Assembly: GCA_009809945.1 (NCBI GenBank)
Contig: WTPW01000951.1
Coordinates: 62,001-126,000, forward strand
DNA from: Gigaspora margarita
Taxonomy: Eukaryota > Glomeromycota > Glomeromycetes > Diversisporales > Gigasporaceae
DNA length: 64,000 bases
Direction: 5' to 3'
Shown: positions 1 through 11,340 of the stretch, in pieces
How positions within the stretch are numbered: the first letter of the stretch is position 1
Layout of the letters: each line of letters opens with the position of its first letter
Translations under genes and position numbers: made by a program
The notes under the pieces: generated by a model
Seen by the model: the letters and a program-made list of their open reading frames with translations, nothing else
Told to the model about the DNA's origin: nothing
Databases searched by the model: none

Positions 1-35
1 TTTAATTTCTGAATTAACACTAGGGCCAGAGAAGT

Positions 36-195
36 ATACGAAAAGAAGCACCAGCATGAGCGATGAAAAGAGGCACCAGTAATGACGATGATACTAATGG
101 CAAAAGAGGCACCAGTAGATGACAATGACGGTAGCGACAAAATGAGGCACTAGTAAACAACGACAATGCCAGCGACAAAAAGAAGCACAGCTATT
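36..195. repeat. Minisatellite, ~37-bp unit
   Basis: Four to five degenerate units, each built around gaggcaccagta followed by a 'gacgatga/gacaatga' stretch and a spacer ending in agcgacaaaa. No reading frame runs through it. It is more GC-rich than its surroundings. Confidence 0.7.
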
Positions 196-835
196 TTACC
201 CCATCTTCCTTTTAAAGCGGCCAAAGTTTTTCCTTTGTCAGAAAAAAAATCTGTGTTAGTTAGTTCTCACTTAAATTTTTTTCGAATTTGAAAGCTTATT
301 ACCTCATTTGTTGTATATTACTTACCAAATTTTGCTCTCTAAGCAAAGTCATTAGTGCAAATGATCTATACTAATCTTTTTTCACTGTAGACGTGCGAAA
401 AGATAAAAAATACTGTAAGATGTTTTAAGAAAAAATTATTATGCGAAACCACGAGTTGCCAATTGACGGTATGATTTTTTATAGTAAGAGTTACTTTAAA
501 AATTTTTATTTATATTGTATAACTCAGGGATCTTCAAGCTAATCAAATCGAATGTCCACCATGCTATTGTACATGTGATTTGATTGGCCAATTTGTGATC
601 ACCCCACAGGATTGAACCCATCTCTACAACAGTTAATACTATAACAACTTTATCAAATTTCATTCAAAATTAATGAAATTTTTAGAATATGCATAACTTT
701 TTTTATGAACAATTTTACTTAGTACATAAATAACAATTTATTTAGTAAAAAATTAACTTTTATATATAGCAACTTTTAAATTTACAGTAAAAATATTTTT
801 TTTACTTGTTTAATAATAAAAATAATCTATATAAT
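196..835. other. AT-rich stretch, nothing recognised
   Basis: No ORF, RNA gene or clear inverted repeat was seen. A short GC-richer patch lies at 525-630 (cagggatcttcaagc onward) but no partner end was found for it. Confidence 0.5.
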
Positions 836-1127
836 TAGGAATACATTAGTCTGGTCTGGTCTGGTCTGGACTCCAAGAGGACTAATATCATAGTGTTTAT
901 GGTCTCAGTTTGGTCCAGTTCTTTGGTCCATAATGGTTCTTTAATAATAATATTGATCTTAATGCATAAGATTTTATTGGCCAAAAATGATGTAATGATT
1001 TACTATTAGATATAAACAAATATCATATAATCTAAATTATACCTAATCAAGAAATTTGATTAGGTAATACAAATATCATAGTTATGTTTACAAGGACTGG
1101 TCCTAGGACTAGATTGAGGACATGGTA

Positions 1128-1200
1128 TCAGAGGGCATGGTACCAGAGGGCATGCCTCAGAGAGCATGCCTAGGGCATGCCCTTTGGCCAAAAGGCAAGC
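1128..1200. repeat. GC-rich 'catgcc' palindromic cluster
   Basis: Repeated gggcatgcc / ggcatgccc words, each nearly self-complementary, stand out from the AT-rich surroundings. A mirror-image cluster occurs at 4,668-4,733, at the other end of the candidate composite. Confidence 0.6.
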
Positions 1201-1217
1201 CCTATTATGTGATGTTA

Positions 1218-1953
1218 GGGCCGTGTCATTAATCACCTAATTATTTTTTATCAGAGGCCTACTCCCTCTCCCTCTTCTTTAATATATAAGGTGGAAAGGG
1301 ATAATTTGGTGAAGAGGGGTAATTTGGCGAATTTTGGTATCGCATGATCTAATGATTAGAATTGAATAATTTTTATACTATTCAATTCGCCTTGATGAGA
1401 CGAATCGAATGGTTCAAGCTCGCCTGATTCTGATCACTGGGTCACAAGATATTTTTGATTCTTTGTTATGTTTACACTTCATTAAAATACCCCTCAAGGA
1501 TCATTTTGGTGCAATATAGACTCGATGATATTTTGTGATCCAGTGATCAAATTCAGATATACTTTATATTATTCGATTTATCTTATCGAAATGAATTGAA
1601 TGGTATAAAAATTATTCAGTTCTGACCACTGGATCATATAAGATACCATCAATTCGCCAAATTACCCCTACCTCTTAAAATTTAAGCTTTTTGATACAAT
1701 TTATAATCCATTTAATGTCACTTTAAAGCAAGATGTTATATTACTAATTTTTTTATAAAATAATTCTAAATCATATATAAAGTTTAATACAAATAATAAA
1801 AAATTTTTAATATTAAAATAAAAAACTTTTTATATTAGTGATGTTAACTTCGCCAAATTACCCCTTTCCACCTTATATAGTCAGGTTCTTATATATAATT
1901 TCAACTTTTTTTACTCTCTCCCCCTAAAAAATCCCTGATTTTTGTCACTCCCC
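1218..1953. mobile_element. PIF/Harbinger-like MITE, interrupted copy
   Basis: It starts gggccgtgtcattaatcac and ends tttgtcactcccc, flanked by TTA on both sides (1,215-1,217 and 1,954-1,956). The copy at 9,110-9,260 is the same element without interruption. Removing the 1,289-1,873 insertion leaves about 150 bp, the size of that copy. A 3-bp TWA duplication is typical of PIF/Harbinger, but there is no transposase to confirm this. Confidence 0.75.
1289..1873. mobile_element. TA-flanked inverted-repeat element in the MITE
   Basis: Terminal inverted repeats of about 28 bp (left begins aggtggaaagggataattt; the right is its near-perfect complement ending ccctttccacct), each flanked by TA. The right arm reads ggcgaagttaac inward, a word shared with the element at 33,132-33,878. 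The interior holds self-complementary blocks around 'cttgatgagacgaatcgaat' and 'ctgatcactgggtcacaaga'. The uninterrupted host sequence at 9,110-9,260 supports the borders. Non-coding. Confidence 0.75.
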
Positions 1954-2227
1954 TTACTATATGACTTGAAAAAAATATATTTGGACAATTAAGTTTGCTA
2001 GAGTCATAATAAAAAAAATTATAACACAACTATAGTCCAAACTTAATTATGTCTATTAGGTTTTTCTAAGCAAATTTTATTTTTTATCAGAAATATTTAT
2101 AATATAAAATAAAATATTGCAGCATCAAATTTATTTTTTATATCATTTACTATTGTTTTTAGACATTTTTTATTATAAAATCATATAATAAAAAAATGTT
2201 CAAAACCAACATCAGCAAATTTATAAT

Positions 2228-3970
2228 AGCGTAATCTTACATAAGATCTTACGAACTGTAATATAAGCAAAATATTACATAATATATTTCAAAATATTTC
2301 GAATTATCAAATTTTCGAAATATTATGAAAGTAATTTCAAAATATTTCGAAATAGGTTAACAAAATATTTCGATCCCTTTCAAAATAATTTAGGACTAGG
2401 AAACCAAGCTGGATCAGGATCAGTAGGTCTGTAACCTGAATCACGCATTAGACTGATTTTTCAAAATAGTTCAAAATAGTTTGATGATATTCAAATTTTG
2501 TACTACAAGATCAGATTAGATCTTTTGTTTATAATTAGATCTTCTATTTTTTTTCACTTTTTTGTTTTTATTTCATTTCGTTTTTATTTTCATTTCATTT
2601 TTTGTTTTCAGTTCGTTTTTTTGTTTTCATTTTTATTTTTAATTTTTTTTTAATTTATTTTTTATTTTGGCACTTTTACAAGACACCTTTGCAAGAAGAC
2701 ATACAACATTTCAAAACCTTGCACATGTCTATGCAGACTTCTGACACATTCAAGAACGCAAGAACGCTTCTTTAAAAAATGATTTAGTTAGGCGCAAGTT
2801 TTCGCAAGTTTTCGCAATGTTTTACAAGTTTGTGCAAGGTTTTGCAAGGTTTCGCATCATTTATTTTTTCGTTTTGTGTTTTTTTGTTTTTGTTTTTTTT
2901 TGTTTTATTTTAAAAATTTTTTATTAATTTATTATATTTTGGCACTTTGCGAGAACAGAACCCTTACTTCCTGGCACTTTGCAAGAAAAACAACCCAGAC
3001 TTTTCTGGTACTTCACGATTTTTTTGGTATTTCGCAAGAACATTAACATGGCTTTCGCAATTTCTGAATTTACAAGAACGCGAACTCTTACGAAGATTTG
3101 GGGCTTTGTTTATTTTTTTTTATTAGTTTGCTTACACTTTTTGTTTTTTTTTGTTTTTTTTTTTTACTTATTTTTTTAATTTTTATTTTAGTTTATTTAT
3201 TCCTAACTTTTTTGAAACTTTGCAACTTTCCTCGGCAATTTGCAAGAACCAACACTTCTAAGAATTTTTTGAAGTTTTTAGAAAAAGGATGCGAAACGAA
3301 GTTTATAGCCAAAACAAAAGAAGTAGTCAGAGTGAAGACAATTGAAAACAAAAAAGCGAAGATAATAGCTAACTGTGAGTGAGTGAAAATAAGTGTATAG
3401 GGCTAGTTTTTTGTATATAGTGATAGANTTAGATGCGAAGAAGTGCGAAAGTATTTAAAATAATATATAATAATGTAAAAATAATACTGTAAAAAATGTA
3501 TAATAATTAAAATATAATATATAATATAATATGTATAATATATAATAATAATAAATAAAAAAATAATAATAAATAAAAAAATGTAAAATTTTATAATAAA
3601 TTGCGAAACCTTGCAAAATAAAGCAAAAACCTGTAAAAAAGCATGATTATGTGAATATGTATATCGTTTATTTATTTTTTAAAAATTTGCGAAAATTTGC
3701 CAAATATTGCGAAACAATGTGAAAAGATCCAAAATATTGCAAAACAATGTGAAAATATCAAAATATTACCTCCTGCACGTATTAGTTTATTGATCTGCAT
3801 GAGTACGCGACCCCTGTAGGGGAGGTAATTTGCATTTTTTATTTGGTATATTTCGAAATATTTCAAAATAATAACCTAATATTACCGTAATCTAACATAA
3901 TATATTACGTAATACACTGCATCGATCGTAAGATTTTTGTAATATTACGGGCCGTAATATTTTATATAAG
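2228..3970. mobile_element. Candidate inverted-repeat element, 'tttcgcaag' interior
   Basis: The left end (gcgtaatcttacataagatc, then tttcaaaatatttcgaa) is loosely complementary to 3,840-3,970 (atttcgaaatatttcaaaat, then cgtaatattttatataagat). The interior is T-rich on this strand, with dispersed words such as ggcactttgcaagaa and ttttcgcaag between 2,650 and 3,260. The short ORFs at 2,979-3,382 are low-complexity Phe/Leu runs and are not called as genes. Confidence 0.35.
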
Positions 3971-4129
3971 ATTATGTATATATAATTCACTGATGAATAA
4001 TAAATGATATATTTTATAGTTAGTTAAATCTTTATTTCATAAATTTGCTATAATAATTAGCAAAAAAAATCAAAAAATTAAAGATTTAAAAGGCAAATTT
4101 TATATTAATACTTATAGTTAATTTAAAAG

Positions 4130-4490
4130 AAGTTTGCTATTTATCACTACTAGTAATCATCACTAGTAATCAATTTAACAATTAAAATTCAGGATCAGGT
4201 GTAACATGTAGATTAATTTTTGTATAACAAAAACAAAGAATTTTTTAAAAAATTGCTAAAATTGCTTCTAACCTAAAATTTTGTCTATGAAACTATTTTT
4301 TTTTATTCAAAAAAATTCTTTGCTAAATTTTACTATATACAAAGCCCTATTCTAATCTTTACCCTTTACTCTTACCCTAATATTAAAGAGATTTGATTTT
4401 TATTTAGTACAAACTGTTTGTTTTGTTTATTTTGTTTTATGCATTGTATATTACTGGTGATGATCATCAGTGGTAATTTGTAGTAATTGT
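4130..4490. mobile_element. Small inverted-repeat element, tcactagtaatc ends
   Basis: Ends read ttatcactactagtaatcat and, in complement, ttactacaaattaccactga. An interior stretch (gatcaggtgtaacatgtaga to ttgctaaaattgcttct) recurs in reverse orientation at 37,384-37,665. Two related copies support a mobile repeat. Borders are approximate. Confidence 0.45.
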
Positions 4491-4667
4491 CAATTTAAAA
4501 TTATAAAAGCTAAATCTATATAAACAATATAGTATTTCTTAATAAATAGCAGACTAAAGCAAAATATTTTTTTGTTAAGTTCAAAAAAGATAGTGAGAAT
4601 AAAGTTTGAATATTAATTTATTAGTCAATTGATCTATATAAATTAGCTAATCATATTCTTTATAGAA

Positions 4668-4733
4668 GGCATGCCCAGGGCACAAAGGGCATGCCCTTGT
4701 CAAAGGCATGCCTCTCTAGGCATGCCTTAAAAA
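4668..4733. repeat. GC-rich 'catgcc' palindromic cluster
   Basis: Words aggcatgccc and gggcatgccc repeat in both orientations. This is the mirror partner of the cluster at 1,128-1,200. Confidence 0.6.
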
Positions 4734-4849
4734 TTTTCTGTGCCCCTAACCCTACCCAGGACCAGTCCTTTAATAGTTCCACATCCTTATTGGTTCCAGT
4801 TTGGAACTGGTCCTGGACTGGTCTTTTTCAGAACTGATGCATCCCTATA

Positions 4850-5968
4850 TATACCCTCTACTCTTAAATAATTATATTTTTAGTTCAAATAAAGATTGGA
4901 TAAAATAACCCCAATTTTGGTTCAAATAGACCTATTTTGGTTCAAATAAACCTGACTTGGGTTCAAAAATAATAAATTACCAAAAATAGGGGATGGCTAA
5001 AGTCATGTACCCACGTGATTTTTTGAAAATTTAGTTAAATTAGTGTTAGAGCCTGTTTAGCATTAGGGTTATATAGGTAAAATTGCCTTCTTAGCATTTT
5101 TTATTAATGGCCCAAGATAGTTTTAAACTACCATTTTTATGTTCTTGCATTTTTTTTGTTTTTTTTGTCTTCTTTGGGCTGATCTGTGTAAACAAAATTT
5201 TGCAACTCCAGTTGGTTGATTTATACAAAAATGTCACATGGGTGCATGGCTTTAAACAATCTCCAAAAATAGTGTTTGTGTAATTATACAAAATTAGTGG
5301 CATGCACCAAAAAGTATTTTTGTGAAAATAGTACAATGAACTTTAGTGTAACCTATGTGCATATTTATATTACACAAATCATATTGCCCAATCATATAGC
5401 ATTATAAAATTGATAACACAATTTAATACAATTATTTATATTGTTAGTATAAATGTTACCTTGTAGCTAAATGTTACACTTGGATTTTTTATAATATAGT
5501 ATAGATATTCATAGACTAAAATTAATTAAAACAATAAATATTTATAAACTTAATTCTGATATACAAATTAATAAATATACTTTATACTTGCTTACTTTAT
5601 AATAATTAAGAAATCCTACCAATTACAAAAAATTAATGGTTAGTATTTCACTTTTTGTACTACTAGTAGTACAGTTAAAAAAATAAATTAAAAATCTAAA
5701 AAATTATAAATTTAAATAATTTTTAATACAAAAATCTGATAAATATACAAGAATAGCTTTGTTGTGTTTTTTTTTTATATTATTAATTAAGTTGTTAAGA
5801 AAAAAATTTTTTTTAAACAGTTACTTTTGGCAAATTTTAATGTACTACTGGTAGTATACTATTTAAAGCAAATATAGTCTTAAAGTTATTAATAAATTTT
5901 ATAAAATAATAGTTTGTTATATAAAAAAGATTTAAAATAATTAATAGTTAAAAAATTATAATTAGTTA
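4850..5968. other. AT-rich intergenic stretch with minor repeats
   Basis: A few copies of 'ttttggttcaaata' lie at about 4,914-4,980. Self-complementary gtactactagtagtac (about 5,657) and gtactactggtagta (about 5,842) may bound a small element. No gene is seen. The 81-codon minus-strand ORF at 5,091-5,336 has no recognisable content. Confidence 0.4.
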
Positions 5969-5970
5969 TA

Positions 5971-6630
5971 TCCCTTAAACCGTCTAGCAGGCAAATTTGC
6001 CTGCTAAAATTATTTTTAAAAAGTTTTTTTGAGTTTTCTTAAAATTTATTTAAGCTTGACCCCCCCTATTTATTGAATAAAATTAAAGATATTCCTTTTA
6101 TATATAATATATTTAAATTTTATCATTCTATCTTTAATTTTGATAAAGATATTACATTTTTAATAAAACTTATTTTTTAGTTTTACTATTAAAATTTTAA
6201 AAAGTTTCTTAAAATTTTATATGTTCCCGAAGAGAAATTTTGTAGTTACTACTAAGTAAAGTTCAAATTTTGCTTAATAAGTTATAAAAGTTTTAATAAT
6301 AAAAGTAATGTAATTTTAAATTGTCTACAATTTTGGATTAAGGTAATAGGGGGGTCAATCATATATTTTTATTAAGTAAAACTAAAAAAACAGAAAAAAT
6401 TTTTAAAATTAAAATTTTTTTAAAAAATTATAAATTTTTCTTTTATAATCAACTTCAAATTTTTTATAAATATTAAGCAAATAAAAAGAAGTTTTAAATA
6501 GTATATAATCATAGTTTTTATTTAAAAAAAAAATTATAAAATATTTTATTTTTTAAAAAAATAGAACAGATATGAATTTATAAAATTTAAGCAGGCAAAT
6601 TTGCCTGCTAAAACTGGACGGTTTAAGGGA
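5971..6630. mobile_element. TA-flanked inverted-repeat element (660 bp)
   Basis: The left end is tcccttaaaccgtctagcag and the right end is its complement, ending ggacggtttaaggga. Both are flanked by TA. Each subterminal region contains the perfect 20-bp palindrome agcaggcaaatttgcctgct (5,986-6,005 and 6,590-6,609). The interior is very AT-rich and non-coding. TIRs plus a TA target suggest a Tc1/mariner-type MITE, but no transposase is present. Confidence 0.75.
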
Positions 6631-7458
6631 TAATAAAAATTTTAACTTATAATATAAGCTTTGTGCAACAATAATAGAAGTTTATTACTATTTTTAGTAA
6701 TTCATATGATGTCTTCAATTTTTAGCCAATATTTAAAAATTTTTTGTTAAATATATTTTCTAAAATTATTAATAAAAGTCATAGAGATTTAGTATTTAAT
6801 TTAATTTATTAAAATTTATAAAGATAAACAAATTTATCAAAATTATATAACTTTAAAATTTAAAAAATTTTATCTAATTTTATATATAAAATCTAAACAA
6901 ATATTTATAGTAAAAGTTAGTAAAAATTTTAAATTGAAATTATTTGTTATATATTATATTAATTTTAATAATTTTAATTTTATTATAATCAGAACACTTA
7001 TTTTTATAACTTTTATTTTTTTATTTTTTTTTTTAGTCAAAGTTTCCGCTATAAGAAAGGTATATTTATTCAAGTTATCAGATAACGAGTGCCTCTAGGG
7101 GCGCCCTGATATTTGTTTTATAGATAAGAGTACAACAAGCCACACACACAACTTTTGGTTGTCTAATTAAAGTAGTCTGCCTGAAGGTTCTACACCAGTT
7201 GCCATATCTGCAACCTAGCTAGGGGTTACTTATTTAAACCCTCCGGTTCCTGCTCCTCCTAACAATCCAACCTGTATTACCAGTACAGCTCTCTGATATA
7301 TTAGTCAGTTGAGGTCAGTCCTGGATACTTAATGGAGTCCCCTTAGGACTACTTTATACTTGTGAAATACTTGGTAGAAAACCCTGTCCTATACAGGTAT
7401 TACTTATACTTTAGTAACTTACGTATCTACTGAGGTGGACTGCTTTATCAGGGGGTTA

Positions 7459-7624
7459 GGGGCGTGCCATTTATTACATAATATTTTTTACTTAGTAGCC
7501 ACTCTTATCCATGTATGGTGTGATCACTTTATCTATTTCAGATTGCTTATGATCATATATAGATGTGATAACTACCTCTGACCATGTATCCATGGTAAAA
7601 ATTACATAATAAATGGCATGCCCC
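7459..7624. mobile_element. 166-bp PIF/Harbinger-like MITE
   Basis: Ends are ggggcgtgccatttattac and its near-complement gtaataaatggcatgcccc in form, flanked by TTA (7,456-7,458 and 7,625-7,627). A 167-bp relative flanked by TAA lies at 57,586-57,752. TWA targets and the matching sizes support one family. Confidence 0.8.
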
Positions 7625-8049
7625 TTACCTAACCACTACTATTACCTACTTTTGCCCTTGTGAAGTTCCCCAACCCTGGCATCTAGTCAGTCTCTTGACC
7701 AGCTTCTTTTCCTCAGTTGCATTCCTACTCCCAATCCTAAGACCTAAAAGGGTTGACCAGCCTGGCGTTAGGGGCCATTGGTCTTCCTCCTCTAGGTACA
7801 TGCTTCTGAAATACATGTTCTTGTCCTCCGGTATGACTCTGGTGGTCCAATTGGTAGGGTCCTTCAACTCTTTTTGTCATAGATCTGCTTCCAAGCAGTC
7901 CCTATTTAAGTTTCTTTTCCTCTAGCACCATCGAAAGTCAGGTACTTCTCCACTTGGGTTTTGCTAAGCAGGTTCTTCTCTAATTCCCAGGGTTTATGTG
8001 CCTTCTTTTCCCTTATATAACATTACACAAGTTAGTTAGCTCCCAATAA

Positions 8050-8642
8050 GGGAAGTGCAGTAAATCACGTAATTATCTAGGGGGGGTCGGCCATCTATCA
8101 CGTCCTATATATATATGTATAAACAGCCAATAATATTGAAGCAAAATCGATTATTAGTTAATCGCAGATAGTTGCTACATAGTAAAGTCTAAATTCTACC
8201 ATGTTAATCGATAATTATCGATTAAGTAAACTTGTTTGGAAGATCAAAATACACATATTCTGAAATTGTTATTAAAATTGAAGAAATCTTTATTATTTAA
8301 CTTTTAATTTTTACGTTCGTCGAATATATTTTTTTAAAAAATTTTAACTTTTCCGTCGAAAGTAAAAATCAAAAGTCAATTAATAAAAATTCTCTAATAC
8401 TTATGAAAATTTTATATTAAGTGTATTTTGACCTTCTGAATAAGTTTACTTAAGCGACCTTAATCGATTTACTTAGTAAAATTTAGACTTTACTATGTAG
8501 CGACTTTTGTCGATTGTGGCGTAGCTGATTTTCAGGTCAAAGCCGTTTTTGAGTTTTATGAAATTTGATTGGTCAACAGTCCTATCACAGGGGGGGGTCA
8601 GGACCTATGTAAACCCTAATCACGTAATTTACTGCACTTCCC
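8050..8642. mobile_element. TAA-flanked MITE, family B, complete copy
   Basis: The inverted ends gggaagtgcagtaaatcacg and cgtaatttactgcacttccc are flanked by TAA on both sides (8,047-8,049 and 8,643-8,645). The middle (about 8,165-8,520) is a long imperfect palindrome found in three other elements of the window. Related copies lie within the two family A elements (14,987-15,742; 46,696-49,144). Harbinger-like by its 3-bp TWA target only. Confidence 0.8.
8165..8520. repeat. Shared palindromic core, copy 1
   Basis: Inverted arms read tagttgctacatagtaaagt and its complement actttactatgtagcgact. Between them are self-complementary blocks including 'ggaagatcaaaatacacata' and 'cttaagtaaact' types. 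Other copies: about 15,255-15,605, 41,865-42,215 and 48,540-48,885. Confidence 0.7.
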
Positions 8643-8740
8643 TAACTTGGTGTAACCTGGGTTACAGATTGAAGATCCAATTAGTTAGAGCGCAGGTTAG
8701 TTACCGTAATACAAATGCAATTTTTAAAAAAGTCTTCAGT

Positions 8741-8802
8741 GGATTTGAACTCTGCACTTGTCGCTTGGGGGGTAACAAAAACCAAACTTCACTATGTCAC
8801 TA
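8741..8802 (-). promoter_or_regulatory. tRNA-like pol III boxes at the retroposon head
   Basis: On the minus strand, tagtgacatagtgaag (8,802-8,787) resembles box A and agttcaaatcc (8,751-8,741) matches box B (GGTTCRANTCC) closely. Spacing is tRNA-like and the segment starts within about 10 bases of the target duplication. This is expected of a tRNA-derived SINE promoter. Activity is unknown. Confidence 0.6.
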
Positions 8803-9109
8803 CACCTCTTTTTATAACATTTATTAAAATTTTAAAAAATTATATAATATAATATTTTTTAAATAATGTTTAAAGTTTATAAGGTAACTAGTAAATACTA
8901 TATAAAAATTTGATTTTACTAAATTTTCTAGACAAATAAAATTATATAAATCAGAAATAGCAGTTAAAGCTATTTTAACAATTGGTACATGTTATGATTA
9001 CTTCAATAAAGTAAAATATATTATTTAAAAATTGTTTATTTTTTAAATTTCTATTAAAAACTGTCACAATATAGTACAATGTACTACTAGTAATATAGTG
9101 AAATCCTAA

Positions 9110-9260
9110 GGGCTGTGTTATTAATCACCTAATTATTTTTTATTAGAGGCCTACCCCCTCTTCCCCTTCCTAATATAAATTTGGTCAGGTTTCTATATAT
9201 AATTTCAACATTTTTTACCCCCTTCTCCCCTAAAAAATTACCTAATTTTTGTTACTCCCC
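9110..9260. mobile_element. PIF/Harbinger-like MITE, uninterrupted copy
   Basis: It starts gggctgtgttattaatcacc and ends tttgttactcccc, flanked by TAA (9,107-9,109 and 9,261-9,263). It matches 1,218-1,953 along its whole length apart from the nested insertion there, so it serves as the empty-site reference for 1,289-1,873. Confidence 0.8.
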
Positions 9261-9263
9261 TAA

Positions 9264-9944
9264 CCATTAACTTTTTAATTAATTTTAAAACCTACATTAA
9301 TTCTCTCCATACCAGTTTTATATTTGTAATGAATAATAGTTTAAAATTTCTATAGAATTAGCTACTTTAGTAGATTTTTGGTAATAACTAAATGCTTGAT
9401 ACTTGTCTATTTCAACCCTAATTCCTAAATCTTAACAACAGCAAACTTGATAAATATATTAAAATTATTCATGTTTACTAACTTTTGATAATAAATAAGT
9501 GCCTTATTTTCATTCTTCTTCACTCAAATTCAAACTAATATCTTGTACTACATCTTCAATTGCAAATATATAACAATTAAAAAGATTTATTATGTTATTA
9601 AAATTTTTAAATAAAAATCATGTGTATATATATATAACTTAACAAAAATTTTCTTGAATCTCTTACCTTCTAAGAATTTTTTTTATATTTTACTTAGACA
9701 ATTGGCAAAATTAACTAAGAACTATTCAGCCATGTTGACAAATTTTAGATATTGGCTAGTGTATATAAAACTTAAAATAATAAAAAAATTCATTAATTGA
9801 AAAAATCTAAATACAAAATTTAAAGTTATTTGACTTAGTCATATTAACAAATTTTTGATATTGGATAATATGTATAAAACCTAAAACAATATGTAGAAAG
9901 ATTTATTAATTGGAAAAATTAAATATAAACTTATAGGTATATAT
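9264..9944. other. AT-rich stretch, nothing recognised
   Basis: Two loosely similar blocks (about 9,690-9,800 and 9,830-9,915, sharing 'tagatattggctagtgtata/ttttgatattggataatat' forms and 'ttcattaattga') suggest an old duplication. No gene or clear element border is seen. Confidence 0.4.
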
Positions 9945-9952
9945 ATACATAT

Positions 9953-10182
9953 CAGGGTTGGCAATAAATCTATCTATTAAAAAATTGCAAACCAATGAAG
10001 CCAATGGAACCAATAGAACCAATAGAGCCAATAGAGCCAATGGAATTTGATATTTGTTATTAACAAATACTATATTATATAAACTAGTTGGTCTCTATTT
10101 GCAAATTATTCTCAATAGAGCAATAGAGTGATACCAATAGAGTTGTTTTCTGTTTACCTAATGGATAAATGTGCCAACCCTG
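9953..10182. mobile_element. hAT-like MITE with ccaatagag repeats
   Basis: The terminal repeats cagggttggca and tgccaaccctg match the CAGGG-N-TGNCA form common in hAT elements. Flanking octamers atacatat and gtatgtat agree at 5 of 8 positions, all differences being transitions, so the duplication is uncertain. The interior has short ccaatagag / ccaatggaa repeats (about 9,993-10,040) and related words near 10,110-10,140. Confidence 0.6.
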
Positions 10183-10344
10183 GTATGTATGATACTAAGA
10201 TGCATAGATTAAATATTAAATAAGATTCTACTTGCAAGTATAAAATTTATATAAATAAATGCATATAAATGCAACTCTATGCACATGTATTCAAATAATA
10301 TGCATTTCAATCTTATATTGATTCTGCTAACAATTTGAAAATAG

Positions 10345-10780
10345 CTATAATAGGACCCTGAAATATATGGAAGGAAGTCAATAGAAAAGGGACAAATTTT
10401 TTCTAAGTAAAGTTTTCTCAGCTTGGAGCTTAAATTTTATGTCAACTATTTTATTAAATCTAATAAATTTTTTTATTTAATTCTAGGTAATTATAAGATT
10501 AAAATAAAAAAAATTTATCAAAATTGGTTGAATAGTTGTCAAGATATTTTAATTTAAAAATTAAAAAAATTTTATTAAAAATAATTTGTCCCTTTTCTAT
10601 AGACATCCCCCATATATAGATAGGTCAGGTATTAGTTTGCTTATTTTTGGGGGTTTTTATATAGATCTTTTCTATTTTAGTAATTTTTTGCTTATTTTTG
10701 AGGTTTTTGCAGATCTTTTCATTTTTAGTAATTTTATAATTAACCTGACCTATCTATGTATATTTCAGAGTCCTGCAATA
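10345..10780. mobile_element. Two nested small TIR elements
   Basis: The outer element has ends aggaccctgaaatata and its complement tatatttcagagtcct, with inner arms taggtcaggt / acctgaccta (about 10,620 and 10,742). Inserted near its left end is a second element, about 10,368-10,611, with arms atagaaaagggacaaatt and aatttgtcccttttctat. Borders are approximate and no duplication was proven. Confidence 0.5.
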
Positions 10781-11340
10781 ATCAATAATATAATGTCAAT
10801 TTAGAATGAAATTCATCTTTTAAAATCTAATAAACCAAATCAATAGTTTTTACACAATCTTAAGAATGTTAATATTTATAAAAAGACAATTTTATCTTGA
10901 CTCATTTTTTCAAAATTGAATATTCATCAAATCAAATTATCAAACTTATCATTAAAATTATAATACTTATAAATAATCATAATAGAAGCTCCTACTTGCA
11001 CCAGATATTTTTGCAAAAAGCCTCTTAGTGAATTCTTGAAATTGATACAAAAGGCAATATGCAACAAGAACAAACTTGCAAGTAAATGCTAAAATAATTC
11101 TGCTAAATACTAAAATACCAAGAGAAAACAACATATAGTTGAAGAAAAAATAATTGTGAAAGCTTGAAGAAATTGAGCTAGATAATCTCTACAACTATAT
11201 TATACAGCTCTTAGATACATATTTAATGCAGTGCAATAGTAGTTCAAGTAATATGATACCTCTATTCTCTGCTAAGTTTATACCAAATATTTCTAAAATC
11301 AAAAAATCACCAAGGAAATTGTTGTTGAGTTAGTAGAAAT

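Larger units (their letters stand above)
836..4847. mobile_element. Candidate hAT-like composite element (~4.0 kb)
   Basis: The left end begins taggaatacattagtctgg. The right end, read in reverse complement, begins tagggatgcatcagttctg. Both subterminal regions carry 'actggtcc/ctggtctgg' oligomers (840-950, 1,090-1,115, 4,750-4,835) and then a GC-rich catgccc cluster, in mirror order. Flanking octamers are tatataat and tatatacc, 6 of 8 matching, which suits a decayed hAT-type 8-bp duplication. The interior has no transposase and is filled with other insertions (1,218-1,953; about 2,228-3,970; about 4,130-4,480). The borders rest on imperfect similarity. Confidence 0.4.
7018..8808 (-). mobile_element. 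Long tRNA-headed SINE-like retroposon, copy 1
   Basis: Minus-strand retroposon. Its poly(A) tail appears as a T run at 7,018-7,034, and its 5' end abuts the target duplication at 8,808. Target duplications are tttttataacttttatt (7,001-7,017) and tttttataacatttatt (8,809-8,825), 16 of 17 matching. The first about 75 nt from the 5' end look tRNA-derived (separate entry). Two MITEs sit inside (7,459-7,624 and 8,050-8,642); without them the element is about 1.0 kb, long for a SINE. A second, 5'-truncated copy lies at 45,678-46,430. The 73-codon ORF at 7,646-7,867 is not recognised and is not maintained in the other copy. Confidence 0.75.

Noticed and set aside
7646-7867. 73-codon minus ORF as a real gene inside the retroposon
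   Set aside because: The frame is not preserved in the second copy (46,090-46,400) and no domain is recognised.
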